Origin: Puffinus mauretanicus
Lineage: Eukaryota; Chordata; Aves; Procellariiformes; Procellariidae
Direction of reading: 5' to 3'
Length of the DNA stretch: 64,000 bases
Assembly: GCA_023333565.1 (NCBI GenBank)
Contig: JAJKFH010003354.1
Coordinates: forward strand, 372,001-436,000
Notes under the pieces: generated by a model
Seen by the model: the letters and a program-made list of their open reading frames with translations, nothing else
Databases searched by the model: none
What the model was told of the DNA's origin: nothing
Part shown: one piece after another, positions 1 to 14,029 of the stretch
How positions within the stretch are numbered: position 1 is the stretch's first letter
How the letters are laid out: each line of letters begins with the position of its first letter
Position numbers and translations under genes: made by a program

Positions 1-130
1 GGTTGCAGTTAAATGAACCGCGCCGCGACAGGCGTGAGAGCGGGCCGGGGGCGAGGGGGTGGACGAGGAGGCGGCAGCCCCCAGGGCTGCGAATTTCCTC
101 CCAGCTTCCCGGTGCATTGCACAAGTGAAC
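1..130. promoter_or_regulatory. CpG-rich segment, possible edge of a CpG island or 5' exon
   Basis: The first 130 bases are GC-rich and hold clustered CpG dinucleotides, unlike the CpG-poor sequence that follows. This could be the edge of a promoter-associated CpG island, belonging either to an upstream non-coding exon of the collagen gene or to a neighbour outside the window. No coding frame or TATA box is recognisable, so the assignment is an inference. Confidence 0.3.
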
Positions 131-3100
131 CCCTTGCCGTTGTCTCAAAGTGCCTGAGATGCCCAAAACCTGTCTAAAATCTGAATTTTGGGGTGACTTT
201 GCACTTCCCGTGATGGGAGCTGGCTCAGGGGCATCAGCCGGTCTCGGAGGCAGGGAGAAGTTGTGAAGAAGTGCTGTCGTGTGCACCACATGGTGGGTTG
301 TTTTGGGGGGTATTTGAGGCTTTCTGGGAGGAAGCAAGCTCCTGTTGCCTCCTTTGATGCACCCAGGAGGTCCGAGCATTGCAGAATCTGGCTCCAGTAA
401 ACTTCCCACCAGTGGAATAAGGAGCTATATTTTTCTTCTAATCTTGTTCAGTTGGATTGTGCGAGGCGGATGCTGGTAAAATAACAAGTGCTGAAAGCAA
501 GTCCTGGATCAAAGCTATAACAACAACGGAGCAGACCCCCCTGGGACTGGTTATAACTCCAGACAAAATGAATATTTCAGCGGGTTACGGGAGAAGCAGC
601 AGAAAGTGTTGGTCTGGGGCCGTTGCTGGCTGGGGAAGTCGGATGATTTCAAGGGGAGAATTGACATACTTCAGGGTGGGATTCTGCTTTCCTACAGCTG
701 GGCCAGACTGGTGTTTCCCATCCTCTCCTCTGCAAAGGTTGTAGCATTGCAATGAATGCAGTGACCGCTCGGGTGCAAACCACGTGCATGCAGCTCCGAA
801 TTGTGGGTCTGCTCCTTTCCCGACCCAGCAACAAGTCATACAACCCAGGTTTTCCTGCCTCAGTAGCACCAGCGGTTACGGTGACGGAGCTCCTTCAGCA
901 TCAGTCCACTCCTTCCTGCCTCCCCCTGTAGATGCTGAAATGATGTCTCGCAGGGAACAGCGGTGATTAACAATTTCGTTTGGCTGCTATCCATCGTAGG
1001 CCCAAAATAATGTAATTTCTGCTTGCAATCAAGAATTACAAGAAAGTGCCTTTCTTCCGGGGAGAGAAGAAAATTAGCCACCAGGCAGATGATTCATGGG
1101 GTGTTTGCGAAGTCTTTGTGGCTCTAACAAAGATGTCGGTTTGTAGGATGGAGTCTGCAGAAACTGCTCCGTGCATCGCGTTATTGCATGCATCAGGAGG
1201 AGCAGAAAGGGGACGGATGATGCAGTTTGGGCTCCCCAATGCTTCTGCAATGTGGCCCCTTCTGCAGACATCTCCAGTGCCCCGGCCAGCAACCAGGTCA
1301 GGTTGTGCATGGGGAGATGTGTTGGATCAGGAGGTGCTTGAGGTTGCATTTGAAGGGTTGGCACATGAATATGGTGACATGTCCTCACGTGCAGGTCCTG
1401 GCACCGTTCTCAGCCTGGCTGAGGGTGTGACGTTTATACAGTGCAGGATTGGGAATTGTTGGGGTGATATTTTCTCTCCGGAGGCTCTTTGAACGGCAGC
1501 TGCTCAGGAGTTTCGCACTGGAGCAGGTCTGTCAGCTCTCCCTGGTGTTAAATATTGGTGCACTGGGGCTCACAACTGAAAGACGCTTTATGTGCGTGAA
1601 AGCTTGTCTGCTTTTTCCACCTACCTTTCCCAAGCGTGGCTTGTCTCGTGTTTCAGCTGTTCTCAGATCTTTCTGTCCCAAATAATGCCTCCCCGCCACA
1701 TTTGTTCCTCTGTCGCTGCGCATTCCAGACGGTGGACAGGGGAAAGAGGAGAAATGCAGCAGGACATCCCATGTCTGGCCACGTGGACTCCTGCCCCAGC
1801 AATGACGCAGGCATGATGTCCCCTTGCCTATAGGAAAGGTCACCCTGTCACCACCCAAGGCTTTGCAGCCATGGTGGGGAGCAGACCTGCGACCGCTGCT
1901 GGAGGGAGCCAGAGCAAAGATAGAATTCGGGGACATTTCAAGAATGTGCTTTGGAAAAGGGCTTCCCCCGGGGAGACCATTTCAGGGGAGACCTGCTCAA
2001 ACAGGCAGCGCGGGTCTGCGTAATTGGGAAAGCCCGTCAGGCGAGCGGGGAAGGATGGATGAGTGTAGCTGCAGAGTGTGACTGTTTGCTGGGATGAGTG
2101 ATGTTTGAGCTGGCTGCAGCGCCCGGGAGGTGGTGCAGGGGGTGGGGGGTGATGTGTTCATCTCGGGCCTCACCTTCGAGTGGAAGGAAGACAATAAAGA
2201 AATTCATGTAAAAAGTGAGAGATTTGGGTTCAAATCCTCCCGCGGACCCCGTTGGTTGGCTGCTGAGGGTTCCAGCTCAAGGACTGGGTGCTCTTGCCCC
2301 GCCTGGGGGAAGATGCTCTTGCCCTGGCTGGAGAGTGGGTGCCTCTGGCTCAGCTTCTCCAACTCTCTGTCCATAAATCCTTTTTCCCCTGTGTCTCGAG
2401 GGAGCACAGACACAGCAGCCACTTCTGGGAGAGTGCGAGGAACAGAGAGAAACATCCAAAATGGGTTTAGCTGCATCCACAGGAGCTTCGGTGGGAGCAT
2501 CCTGCGGTGCTCCAGAGGAGTGAGTGGTGCAGGTGGGCCAGAGTCACCAAGACATCCCGGGGCAGGGGCCAAGTTGTGACCTTGTGCCACGGATAAGTGC
2601 TTTCTGGGAAGGTTTCACTGCTGCCATGGCCTGATCCCTCCTGTTTGTACAACGTGCCCATCAGCGTACCCCTCAGCACCTCATCAACTGATTTTGTTGT
2701 ACAGTCGGTCCATAAAAGCCTAACCTATCTAGATGGATACGGGGAGCCAGGTCTCTCTTCCTTAACCGTTAACACGAGTTTATGGTGGCTATAAAACATG
2801 ATTGCACCAGACGGCAGGTTTGTAGAGAGGTAAAAAAAAATGGTATATAGTAAAATGGCAAATCATGCCAGTGCTGTCTGTTTAGGGGATCGTCTGTCTG
2901 TCACCAGACTTGCTTCAATGCCCCAGCAACTCAGCCAGTGCTGCACGTGAGACCTGGGAGACAAAAATAGGCCAAATCAAGATGCCTATCTAGTTGCACC
3001 ATCTCAGCAACATGAAAATGCCAGGGAAGTACAGGAAGGTGCATTGGGAAGGGTTTCACTTGCTCAACAGAAACTGAAGCTGAGATTTATGGTGGCTCCA

Positions 3101-6100
3101 TCCCTTTCAGCAGGGACCATCAACACAAGAGGGCAGCTGGTATTTGCATCATGATCATCTCAAGAGACTACAGGGGAGATTCAGGGCCCATCCTCATCAT
3201 AGGAGGCTTTGTACAAGCGTAGCCCCTACAGGTCATCTTTTATGGTGGGCTTGTGGTACCCCACTGAGGTTGACTCCTGGCCAGGGCAGGGGGCGTAGAC
3301 TTAGGCTGTAGGTCCTGAGGGGTCTCTGTGGGGTTGGAGGAGCAGATTGACAGTGTCAGGCTGCCTGCAGGGGGTCCTGAGCAGGAGATGGGGGCGTGCA
3401 AGTCCCGTGCACAAGCCCTTTTCCCCTTGCTCACTCCTGTCATGCTCAGCCGTGGTCCTTGTTCCGCCAAGAGCGAAGCAAATCAGCTGGAGGCAGTGAA
3501 ATGGCATCAGCCCAGCAGCAATGAGAATCAGCTTGGAGAATTTATCCTGCCACAAAACCAAGAGGCTCCCAGGGGATGCGGGACTTTGGGCTGGGATCTT
3601 TGTTTTCTTTGTCCCGGCTCCCAGTCCTCTCGGTCATGCTAAGGAGCACTTTGCAATGTGAATAACCTCCTGGAAAACATCCAGCCTGAGCGTGAGTAAC
3701 CTGAGAAATGCAGACCTGGCTGCCAGCCAGGCAGTCAATCTCTTGATCAATTGACTTCCTAACCCGTTTTTTTCCACCCACCCCCCCTCCATCTATTGAT
3801 CTCCTTGTCTGTAACATCCGCCTGCCCACCTGGAAATATTGCCTTTGACTCTGTCGATACATAATCCCGCGGGGCAGACCTTTCACCTTCATTATGGGAA
3901 GACGGATTAACGAGCACCATCTCGTGAATGCCCCAGATGGCAGCAGGGTGAAGAAACTGCAAATATCCTTAAAGCTGTGAGTCCTGTTCGGTGGGCAGCT
4001 CGTGTCCCCATGCCACACGTGGTGAGGGATCCCCCCTCCCCAAGCCAGAAGCAGGGTGGCTTGTTTCAAAGCTGACCATTAAACTGGACGGAGGTAGCAG
4101 GAAGAAGTTGAAGTTGGTTTCGAGGCGTTCCCTGTTTCTGGGAATGTACCCAATGACTGTTTGACCGTTATTACTTGCCTCTCTTTTAGCTTTTTCGCTT
4201 TCAAGTGTATTATTCATTTTTTAAGTAGGATTCACATTGAGATGCTTCTCAGGTGGTGCATGCCCAGGTGATGCTATCAAAGGCTGTATTAGGATCAGAA
4301 GCCCAGTGGGGAGGCCACTGGGGTTGAAGCAGAGTTATTTGTTTCATGTAGACCTCTGATGAGCAGTGATCTTCAGCAAAACTCTTCTTCAGAGTTATCC
4401 ACCCCAAACCTTCATTGCGCTCTTGGCATTTCTTACAAGAAGGAGAGATCAGGGGCGGGCAGCAACCTCCTTTGCTGTTTGCAACAGCTACACAAGCAAA
4501 AACATCAATCCCCCCCAAACTGGGTCTCTTGGAGAGGAAGAAAGAGATTTGCTGGAGACGATCTTCACAACTACCATCTGACTGTAACTTTCTGCTTGGA
4601 AAATTTTCTAAGTTTAGCTAAGAAGGTATTTTTACTATTGTTAATATGAAAACCTGATGTGTGGGGAGTCACCATGGTGTGGAGGAAAGGAGAGGAGGAT
4701 CTGGCTTTCGTTTCCAGGACTCATAAGGTATTTTTCTGCTTTTCTTCTTGGTGCTTCTAAGCTGAAATGCTCCATCCAGTGTTCCCAGATGCTGCTTGGA
4801 TAGTTTCTGCAGGAGGTGGAAGCTGGCAAAACAAGCCCCAGGTGGACATGACTGCAACTTGTCCCGTACCAGGGGAAGAAGTGTCACCTGCCAGTTACCT
4901 CCAGTTACTTGTCACCTTTTAATCGGCCTTGCTGCCCTCTCCCCAGTGGGGAATGGCCAAAAACCCAAGGAGGTCTCTCCTCCATGAAGTTTTGCCCTTA
5001 ACTGGTTGTTTTCACCAGATCTGAGCAAATCCTAACCTGTACTTTGCTCCATGTTGTATGACCCCTATGTGAACAACTGCAGGATTTGTGGAGGAGGATA
5101 TTGGAGCTGTGCTGGAGCTGTGATGGATGGGGAAAAGGTAGGGCAGAAACCTCCCCACGCCACATCTCCCACCCAGGAGAAGTCATAGCCAACCCTTGCC
5201 ATGCTCTCAGGAGACCTATTGAGATGTTAATCCAGCTGCTTTTATACATGGCCCCTGTCTCCCCACCACGTTTCCTGGAGAAACAACAGCTCTGGGGTTT
5301 AAACCTCGAGTTGGTGGGACTGGGAGGCCAGCAGCTCTTGTGGGTCACTGCCTTTGAACAAACCAGGCACGTTCAGCTGGGTGCTGAAGCGGAAAATAGG
5401 CTTCCTCCAGCTCTCACTTCATCTTCTTTTATTGAGCAGCCTCACAAGATTTACCCCCCTTCTCTCCCCATCATCTCTGTTAAACATTACTACGCAGTGC
5501 AACCCCTTTAAATCAGGAAATCAATGGTATTTATTAAAAAAAAAAAAAAAAAAAAGACCCAACAAAACACTTTCTCAAAGCTCTTGCTCCGAGAGAGGGA
5601 GGGGAGCCATTTACCCATTCTGCAAGGAGCAGCAGTTTCTCATGATTGCTGACACCGCTGTTTAAACAGGCTCCACACTGTAGCGTGCGGATAAAAATGC
5701 TCCTTGGAAAAGGTTTCCTTGCTTTAAAATCCTTCCATTTCATGGCAGAATTGCCTGGAGCTGAGAGGGAGGTCCTCCAGGAGAACAAAGTGAATCAATG
5801 CATTTTCAGAAGCTGCAGCTCTGAGGATGTGGTGTTTGCTGGGCCTCCAAAGAGGTCTGTTGGCCACCAGAGCTGTCACCCCTTGCCTCCAACACCATCA
5901 CCGCACCACCACCAACAGCTTCTGCTGTGTGGACGCTGGCATGAGGGACATCCTAACCCATGCTCCTCTAGCTTCTTCCTGGCTCTTCTGGCTTCCTTCT
6001 GGGACGTTCATTTTGGGCACACCTTGACCCAGGATGATGCTGGATCAGAATTCAAGCTTTGGTCTAAAAAGCACATGTGGCCAAATGCAGCCACCTGGGA

Positions 6101-8740
6101 CATCAGGGGGTGGTTGTCATGTGGGCAAAATCACATTCAGCCCCTCATGGAGAGAACTGCAACCAGAGTCTAAGGGGGTTTGTGGTCATCTTTGCCATGC
6201 GGGGATCATCGCACTTTCTCCACAAAATCTGCGCAATGGCTGAACGCCATGGACCCAGCATGGCTCTTTGGGGAGCTCAGCTTCCTTCTCCTCTTCTGCC
6301 CAACCTACTAGCCCTGGGCAAGCCAAAAATGGGCAGAACTGGGCTGTGCGTTGCCCAGATGTTACGGCAATAGGGGACTTGGGGAGGGAAACCATGGGGG
6401 CTCTGTAAAATGCTGTCCTTAGTGCACTGAGAATGCCTGGGTCCCTCTCTTAGCTGAAATGAAGTAGGTTCTTGGATCCAACCTGCATCACTGTGTCATT
6501 CCAGGAGGGCTAGTGAAGGTGTAGATACAAACATGTCCTGGAGATGGAGCTTAAATTACCCGAAGTGTTATCTACATAGGGTCTTGAAAGCCATGTGGCA
6601 GCTCTGAGACTGGAGGGGGGTTTCTGGAGGATCCATCTGCCCTGGTCCCTCCTCTCAGCAACCAGAGTGAGAGTCCAGCTGCAGTACTGTGCTCCATGGT
6701 GCTAGCACCGTCATGTGCCAGCAAGGGACCTCCTGGCTCTGAGCCCAAGCTTGCTGCTCTTTCTCTCCTGAGAGGTCCATGCGGCATGTCCTGGGCAGGA
6801 ATGTGAGTGGTCCCAGGGGACAGAGGTGCCTTGGGTAGGAAACACCTATTGCTGCAGGGCTTGCAGGTTGCTTTTGGGGGCAAACAGAAATCAGATCACT
6901 TCTTGGCAGCCCTTCTACTAGATGGTCTGATGTTAGGGATCTCAGGAACCAGAGCCACCCAGCAATGCACCCTGCCCTGACTCCGTGGAGAGCCCAGTGC
7001 TGGGGTCAAGGCACATGCGGCATCTGGCACCCAAGATCTCGGAGCAGGAGAGTTGCATGGTATGGAGGAGAAACTTGAGATGGGAATTAGCTGGGTAAGC
7101 ATTATGTTGAGACAGATGAGCCAACGGCCCACTGATTTTTTGGCTATCTGTTCATGTAAGAGTTGCATGAGACGGTAGCTTGCTTTCACGGTGTTGTCAA
7201 GTTGCTTATGAGCGCTGGGCTGAGTCGATTGACTCCTTAATGGGGATTTAGACCCAAAAGCATCAGTGGGTGGAGCAGAAAAGTCAAAACATATTCATGT
7301 ACCACCTAAGAGCTACCAGAATCTCTGCTGACCACAGGACTGCTGGTTGGAGCCTGGTTTGGATGCACCGGCAATGGCCCAGTTGGGATGCGCTGTCTTC
7401 TTGTTTTGATACCAGTTATTGGTATTTTGAAGAATTTAGGAAATCCCATTTTTCCTTTCCTAGTCATGTGGCCCAAACTTCACTGTCACTGTAGTGAAAG
7501 GGATCTTCCAGAAAATGGAAAATCCTCTATGAAAATGGCCCCAAAGGGGTGTGAATACCCACACGAGGGGAATGGCATGAAATGGGTGGACATGGCCATT
7601 CCCAGCTCACACCAGCTGAAGGACCTGAGTATGTTCAGCCGGAGTTAGTGCTCCTGATCCATGTAATTAATTCTGAACACATTGGACTCTGTTAGTATAA
7701 TCCTGGTTTAGCCTCAGAGGTGTCCAGCGGGCTTTCAAAAAGACCAGGGATAATCCCAGCCCCTTTGGACTTAATTTGAGCTCTTGCTTTCAGTACCATT
7801 TTGCACCTCTGCTTGCAAAGGGAGCGCCTCCTCCCTGCGGATCGGCCCCTCCGGCTGCTCCTGGAGAGTCCCATGCGTGTCAGGAGTGTGCCTCCAGCTA
7901 CCAACAAGTCAATGAGTTCGTATTTCTTCACGAAAACAGCTTAAATTCTGTATTCAAGGGATTTAGAGAGAAATCAATTACCATAAAAATCTATTAACTC
8001 CGTTAAAAAAAAAGACTGTAAACTTTTGACCGCCTGAGGCTTATTTCTGTCAAGCGAGGAACAACCCGTGTTTAACCATATTTTTTCTGCCATCCAAATC
8101 TACAATTTTGCTTGAGGTTTGAAAATGTCTTTAACTCCCCTGCAGCAAACGGTGCCTAGTCACAGGAGAGGAGCTGCAGAAATGCCCCGACCAGGCTTTT
8201 CCATCTGAACATTTCAAAGCCGAAGGAGAGAACCGGCATTTCCCCAGCAGCAAATTATAAACACATTTGCTTAAAAAATGGACGGACCCTCTAATTGACA
8301 CCAGCTATTGCATCTTCATCCTGTCTCCTGAGTTTTTCTGACATTGGTGACAACATGCTGCTTTTGGGTGAGCTGTCGGTACCTTTCCAGAGCTGACGGT
8401 GGTTGTGACTTTTGCTCTTGTTTTTATTTTTCATCTTGCCACCAAAATTCAATGGTTTGAATCTGTCCTTCGCTTTAGTCGGTGCAGTCTGTGCCTTGGT
8501 TTTCTCCATCCAAATATCGTGCAAAATTACTTGTAGCTGTGCTGGGATCTCGGTGATCTGTTAATGCTGGTACCATCAATACCTGGACCATCTCCATACC
8601 CTTCTCCTGCCAGTCTCTCCGGTGCTTCCACATCCTGAAGTTCCCATTAATTCTCCATTCAGGCCAATCTCTATATTTCAGTTACACATGTCAGCGTGAT
8701 CTCTTTACGGGGCTGCTGGGATCTCTCTCCAGAGGATTTA
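131..8740. other. Upstream non-coding region, no gene recognised
   Basis: I found no recognisable protein, exon chain or RNA gene on either strand. Open frames here reach at most 175 codons, lack a domain signature and are not joined by matching splice sites. Simple features include a run of 20 A at 5536-5555. In human, UQCRC1 lies 5' of COL7A1 on the same strand; nothing here resembles its C-terminus, so the neighbour is either further upstream or different. Confidence 0.6.
5536..5555. repeat. A(20) homopolymer
   Basis: An uninterrupted run of 20 adenines. No LINE or processed-gene sequence is recognisable immediately upstream, so it is listed as a simple repeat rather than a retrotransposon tail. 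Confidence 0.9.
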
Positions 8741-8983
8741 TCATAGAATCATAGAATCACAAAATGGTTTGGGTTGGAAGGGACCTTTGAAGGTCATCTA
8801 GTCCAACCCCCCTGCAATGAGCAGGGCCATCTTCAACCAGATCAGGTTGCTCAGAGCCCCGTCCAACCTGACCTTGAATGTTCCCAGGGATGGGGCATCT
8901 ACCACCTCTCTGGGCAACCTGTGCCAGGGTTTCACCACCCTCAGCGTAAAAATTTCTTCCTTAGATCCAGTCTATATCTGGTC
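8741..8983 (-). mobile_element. CR1 LINE 3' fragment, minus strand
   Basis: The left edge carries the doubled TCATAGAATC signature, which is the reverse complement of the CR1 3' tail. It is followed by the typical avian CR1 3' region (GGTTGGAAGGGACCTTTGAAGGTCATCTAGTCC and onward to AATTTCTTCC). Only the last 240 bases of the element are present, which is the usual 5'-truncated insertion. It lies upstream of the collagen gene. Confidence 0.93.
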
Positions 8984-11900
8984 TGATTTCATGATGTGCC
9001 TGGCGGTGCTCCATGAACAGGAGCCCTGGGGTTCTGGTCTGTGTACAGGGATGTCTGGTAAGGTGAGATGTAGCTACAGCCTTGGCTTCAGCTGGAGCGT
9101 TCATAAGGATGCGTCCCTGTGGATTCTCTGCTGGCTAATATAAGGTTGTGCTCAGCCTGCAGCCTTTCAGCAGGACCTGCGAATAGGATATCTTTCCTCT
9201 GTCCAGCTGGCTGTTTTCAGGAGACTTGTATGAAAATATTTGAGACCTGCTTCCCTCTGTCAGATTTGGCTGAAATTGTCAAGATTTTGCTAGGTCGTGA
9301 GGCAGAGGGTCTGTCTGCTTGTGTGATATGTGCTGGGGCACAGTGGTGGGTGTTGGGACATGGATCGGCACGGATCCCCTGGGAAGGCTATGCATGCCCG
9401 GACGCAGCTCCGTAATGTAGTTTTTGTGTCTGTGTGCAACAGGGATAGTTACTTGGTGGATGGCGTTAGCAGCATCTGGCATGGGTGATCCTGGGGCAGG
9501 AGATGTGTGAGATCCAGCTGGAGCCACAGGCAAATGAGAGGCAGGCACCAGCCAGATGAGACTGCAGATCCACTGGGTCTCATCCCTTTTAGACAGACCT
9601 TGCTGACAGGGGTTATTTATTTATCCCAAAAATTGTTGGGGAAAAAAAAAAAAAAAAGGAAGAAGAGTTTATTGCAAACATATACACAGGAAGAATAAAT
9701 GGAGGGGAACAGCCCAGCCTCTGGCACTACTGCAAGAATGTAGGAAAGTCCTGCTTTTTTTCCTCTCTTACCCTCTTGCATCTTGCCAGGCTTCCCACAG
9801 CTCTGTCATCTGATCCAGGTGAGGTAAAGGGAGAACCTGGTCCATCAACTTTATGGGGTTTGGAGGCAATTTGTTCAAGGAACTGTAAAACCCGGAGAAG
9901 TTGCCCCTATAAATTATTTACCGGGGGGCAGTAAAAGATCAAGGAAATTGCTGGGATTCCTTGCAAAACCCTGAAGTTTATGGGATTGTTTCCCTGCCCC
10001 TACCAGCTTTCTCTAAAGCTCTCTGTGGCGATTTAGGAGGTCTTTGACAGGGACTGATGGCAGCCAGTGTCTGCAAAGATCAGCTAAGACGTGCTGGATT
10101 TACGTTTTCTAATATGTAATGTATATAATGAGCATCGTGGTGGCATCTAAGTGAGCTGGTGGCCCTAAGTGAAACTGAGCTGCCCTGGGTTGGACAACGA
10201 TGGTAGAGCAAATGGCAGTCCTCCATCAGCCTTGTTACCCAAAATATCGTATCCTGAAGGATGGAGCACCTGGAAGGAGCAAACCCAGGTGTGACCTTGG
10301 CCCGCTGGTGGGCTGTGGGTGGAGGGAGGTGTCGGAGAGAGTGTCTGGAAGCTGCAGAGCAGCTCTTCACGCTGATATAAATGGGCCACGCTGCCTTTTC
10401 TCACCTAGGGGTGGTATTTCATACCCAGGTGAACTCTTAAATGCAGTGAGATTTTGGAAGGAATCAGGAAGGGGAGAAACAAGAGAGAAAAAACGACTCG
10501 TTTTCATTTCAAAGTCAGAGAATAGTGCCCTTGAATTGGGGATCATCTGTAATCTGGATGTGCTGCAGTCATCCATCAAGGACCCGTGCTGGCAACGCAC
10601 GGGAGGTGTTGGGTGGGTTTTCACCCCGGGTGAGCATCTGCAGCTCACTGCTAGAAGGCAGAGCATAGCTTTAACTAAAATTTTAAAAATACCTGTAATA
10701 AAAATCAGAAATATTCAACATGTTCAAAAATGTAACATGTAAATTTTCAACATGTATGCGCACGTGCATATATGAATTAATGTCTGCCAGGAAAATATCT
10801 TTAGGTTTTGGCATCCAGATTATGAAACCCTTTTGCATCCTGTTCCTCACCTTTGCAATGTGAATTCAAGGTGTGACTGTTCTCAGCTCGAGCCTTTCTA
10901 CATCTCCAGGGGCTTTGCATTTGTGGATGTTAACATTTGCTCACTGGAGGCCTGGGGCTCACCGTGCTTTTTCTTTGCCTCTGCAGAGTCGTCTAGGATT
11001 TATTCCTTATATGACTATTTTTCTATTGCTATGTTAATGTGCATTTTTTACTGCATTTGTTCCGTGCTGAAGCATTAAACAATATCAGAGCTGGAAAACA
11101 AAAAAAGAATCACATGTCAAATATTTATCTGCAAAAAGCGTGCTTTGGCTTAGCTGCCTGACGTGACTGCAGAAACTTAGACTTACTTTTTGTTGCTTAG
11201 GCCTTTTTTTATTTCCTGCATATGTGTGAACTTGGGCAACAAATGCTGAAGATCCAGAGGTGCTTTTTCTTCTGTCCTTTGTCCTTGCTGGCTCCTTATC
11301 GCTCTCAAGGCATCACCACGGCGGTACGTCCCCCTGCCCCATGGGTCAGCGCTCAGTGGTGCAAGGAAGCTGATGCTCTGGAGTAGACCTGCTGTAGGAT
11401 GACGTTGGCACATGCCTTGTCATAGAGAGACTTTCTTACCCTCCTTTTAGAATAAACCAGTATTTCCTTGGAATCACAAAGAGGAGTGGAGATTTCTGCT
11501 AGCATTTAAGCTTTTTCTGAATGATTTTTTTTCCATGCTCAGTCTATCCCAAGGGTTCAAGCAGTAAGGAAATTTCATCCTTGATTTAGAGCAGGAAGGG
11601 AGAGGATGAGGTGGGAGAATAGAAAATGTCACATTTCAAAAGGCAGGAGCTATGATTTAGCTTGAGTCCAACATCAAGCCTCATGTCTGAAGGTAGAGGG
11701 TGCTTACAAACCTACTCTGAAGGCAGTGAGTTTGGAGTTTGTTAATTTACTGCCTATCTTCTCTTCATTAGATGGGATGGATTAGTGACGGTGCTAAAGG
11801 CTATGAGGGCCATGAGCACTGTGGGCCTGCAGGGATGGTATGTGTGCTAGAGGACCTTGACGCCAGGCAGGACCCCATGGGGTGACACGTGGCAGTGGAC

Positions 11901-13539
11901 GTGCTAACACATGCAGGTTCCTCTGCCCAGGGTACAGCACCAGGGATCCACGAGGCAGTTATGAAAATCAGCATTTTGGAGGATTTTCTTCTGTCTCAAT
12001 GTGGCAGCTGGTATTTTTGGGGCAGGATTGGGTGAGCTGGTCACAGTGCCATTTGCAGGAGCTGGGGAGCCTTCCCCATACAGACCAGTAAGACCATTAA
12101 GGCAGGCTTCAGTGCCAGCTGTTCTGGTGGACATGTGCTCTCGAAGGATCTACATTAGCTATCTCAGCACATACTGTATTGCATTTCTGGTGTTATTTTA
12201 GATATGGAAATTCTCAGAAAAGTGCGTTGCATTTACAAGCTAAATTATCCTTCACTTGGATTGTATTTTGGGCAGGAGGAAGTGTAGAGGTGTGAATGGT
12301 GGGAGGAAGAGGAGAAGAGAAGATGGAAGGAGGTACTTTTTGAAAACCATTGAAATAAGGGTCTCTGCAGGAACATTTCTGGAGGGACATATGTTTTTAA
12401 TAATATTAACACAGAGCTCAGAAACCCAGTCAAAGGTTTTGCTGCCTTCCTGCTCCGTGAAGGCTTTGTTATAGTCCAGGACAGACCCTGCCCTTCGGAG
12501 CTGAGGGTTAAATGGGAAGGGAAAAGGGATGCTGCCAGGTTGGCATTGCAAGAAGGGTGCTGGGATCTGACGGGTGATGGGGCGATCTTGCCAAAGCTTG
12601 TAACACAACTCTTGCAAAAGAGGTGGGCGTAAAACCTAGTTTTCTTGGGTCTCAGCTCTGTACTTCTCCTCCATTACTTGATTTTCTAGAAGCTTGTTTA
12701 CTGCTGTTGTTAAAAAGCCTACATTTGCTTGTTTTGGTTTTTTTGGTTTGCGGTTTTGGGGTTTTTTTTTTGTATTTTTGCTTTGAAGCCATCTCCACAG
12801 CAACTGATGGCAGCACGGCACAGAGGTTTTGACGGGAGTTACGAAGGAAGGACACAGCACAGGTTAACTGCTGCACAGCAGAGACCTTGATTACATCCAT
12901 GTAAACCCAGCAATGAGGCGAAGAGAGAGGGAGAATAAGAAACAGAAAGCACAATAGGGGGACTAAAGTCCTGAGGGTCTCAGAGATGGGTGTAGCTACG
13001 TGATGGGCAAGGTGACCACAGCCACCCCTGCAGTCTAGATGCATGCTAGGCTGCTCCAGCTGCTTGACCTTCATCTTGCTTGTTTGGGGATACATTTAAG
13101 TGGGGTTATCCCTTGTTTTCCAAAAAGGACCCGATCTATAATGCAATGTGATTTTGAGGTTGCATGTTTTTAACTGGAAGGAACAATCCAGCTCTGGCAA
13201 AGAGCTAGGCTGGATGAAGTCATCGAGCTCATCTTTTCCCCATTTCTGTAATTTTCCACCCTGGAAGTAGTCCATGTCTCCCTGTGAAATCTGCTCAGCC
13301 CGAGACAAGCAGGTGAGGCTCAGAAAAGGAGAAGAACTTTTTATTGCCCATTAAAAAAGAATAAACCATCTTCTGGTGATGCCACTTCTGCTGCAGTTGT
13401 TGCTTTGTAGAGAGAAGTCCCTGCTTCATAGAGGGAGACTTCTGTAGCCCTAATGAGCTGTCAGCATTTGTTTGGGGGGTTGCTAAACTGTCTGTAGGCA
13501 GTAACCAGAGCTTTCAGCCTCCTTTGGCTGGTCCATGAT
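8984..13539. other. Upstream non-coding region, no gene recognised
   Basis: No gene, RNA or complete mobile element was recognised. The region includes a run of 16 A at 9642-9657 and a T/G-rich patch around 12730-12780. Scattered open frames have no domain features. Confidence 0.6.
9642..9657. repeat. A(16) homopolymer
   Basis: A run of 16 adenines with an A/G-rich continuation to the right. No transposon body was recognised next to it. Confidence 0.85.
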
Positions 13540-13593
13540 GGTGGGCTGGATGTCCAAGGTGGGCTGGATCTCCAAGGTGGGCTAGATCTCCAA
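13540..13593. repeat. Tandem repeat, three copies of an 18-bp unit
   Basis: Three consecutive near-identical units of GGTGGGCTGGATCTCCAA begin at 13540, 13558 and 13576. The first differs at one base (TGTCC in place of TCTCC) and the third at one base (CTAGA in place of CTGGA). It lies about 440 bases upstream of the first coding exon. Confidence 0.9.
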
Positions 13594-14029
13594 GGGCGGC
13601 AAGTGTAAGGCAGTTAATCCTGGATTTAGGAACCTGAAGGTTAGTCACAAAACAGGCTAATAAAGACTTGAAGGTGGGTGGTTGCTGTCTGCAGTCGTCA
13701 TCTAGCAAGGCTCATGGGCTGATCTTTCCTCCCTGCGTGATTGAGACAGCAGATGCTTCCCTCTTTCATCACACCACTAATATTCACATTTAGGCTTAAT
13801 TGCCTGAGGTTGTTGATGCCTGAAGAAGGGTGCTGGGGGAGCAAACCTGAGCTCTTCCCTGTAGCCAGCATCAGCAAAGAATGGAGGAATTAGTGGATTT
13901 ATGGACTTCAATGCCAACTGCCTGAGCCAAGATGAGCCTTCGTAGCTGGAGAAAAGCTTCCCTTGCCGCTGTAGGCAGGTGGGAGCATCATACTTGGATG
14001 GCATGCATTAAAGCCTCTTTCTCCTGCAG
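13594..14029. other. Sequence immediately upstream of the first coding exon, ending in a strong splice acceptor
   Basis: The stretch ends in a pyrimidine tract and CAG (14012-14029), which reads as a good splice acceptor. If it is used, at least one non-coding 5' exon lies further upstream and this region is the end of the first intron. No TATA box was recognised. Confidence 0.5.

Noticed and set aside
3542..4069. 175-codon open frame on the minus strand in the upstream region
   Set aside because: No domain, composition or splice context suggests a gene. It is low-complexity in parts and stands alone.
5530..5560. A(20) run as the tail of a processed retrogene
   Set aside because: No coding or transcript-like sequence is recognisable upstream and no target-site duplication was seen.
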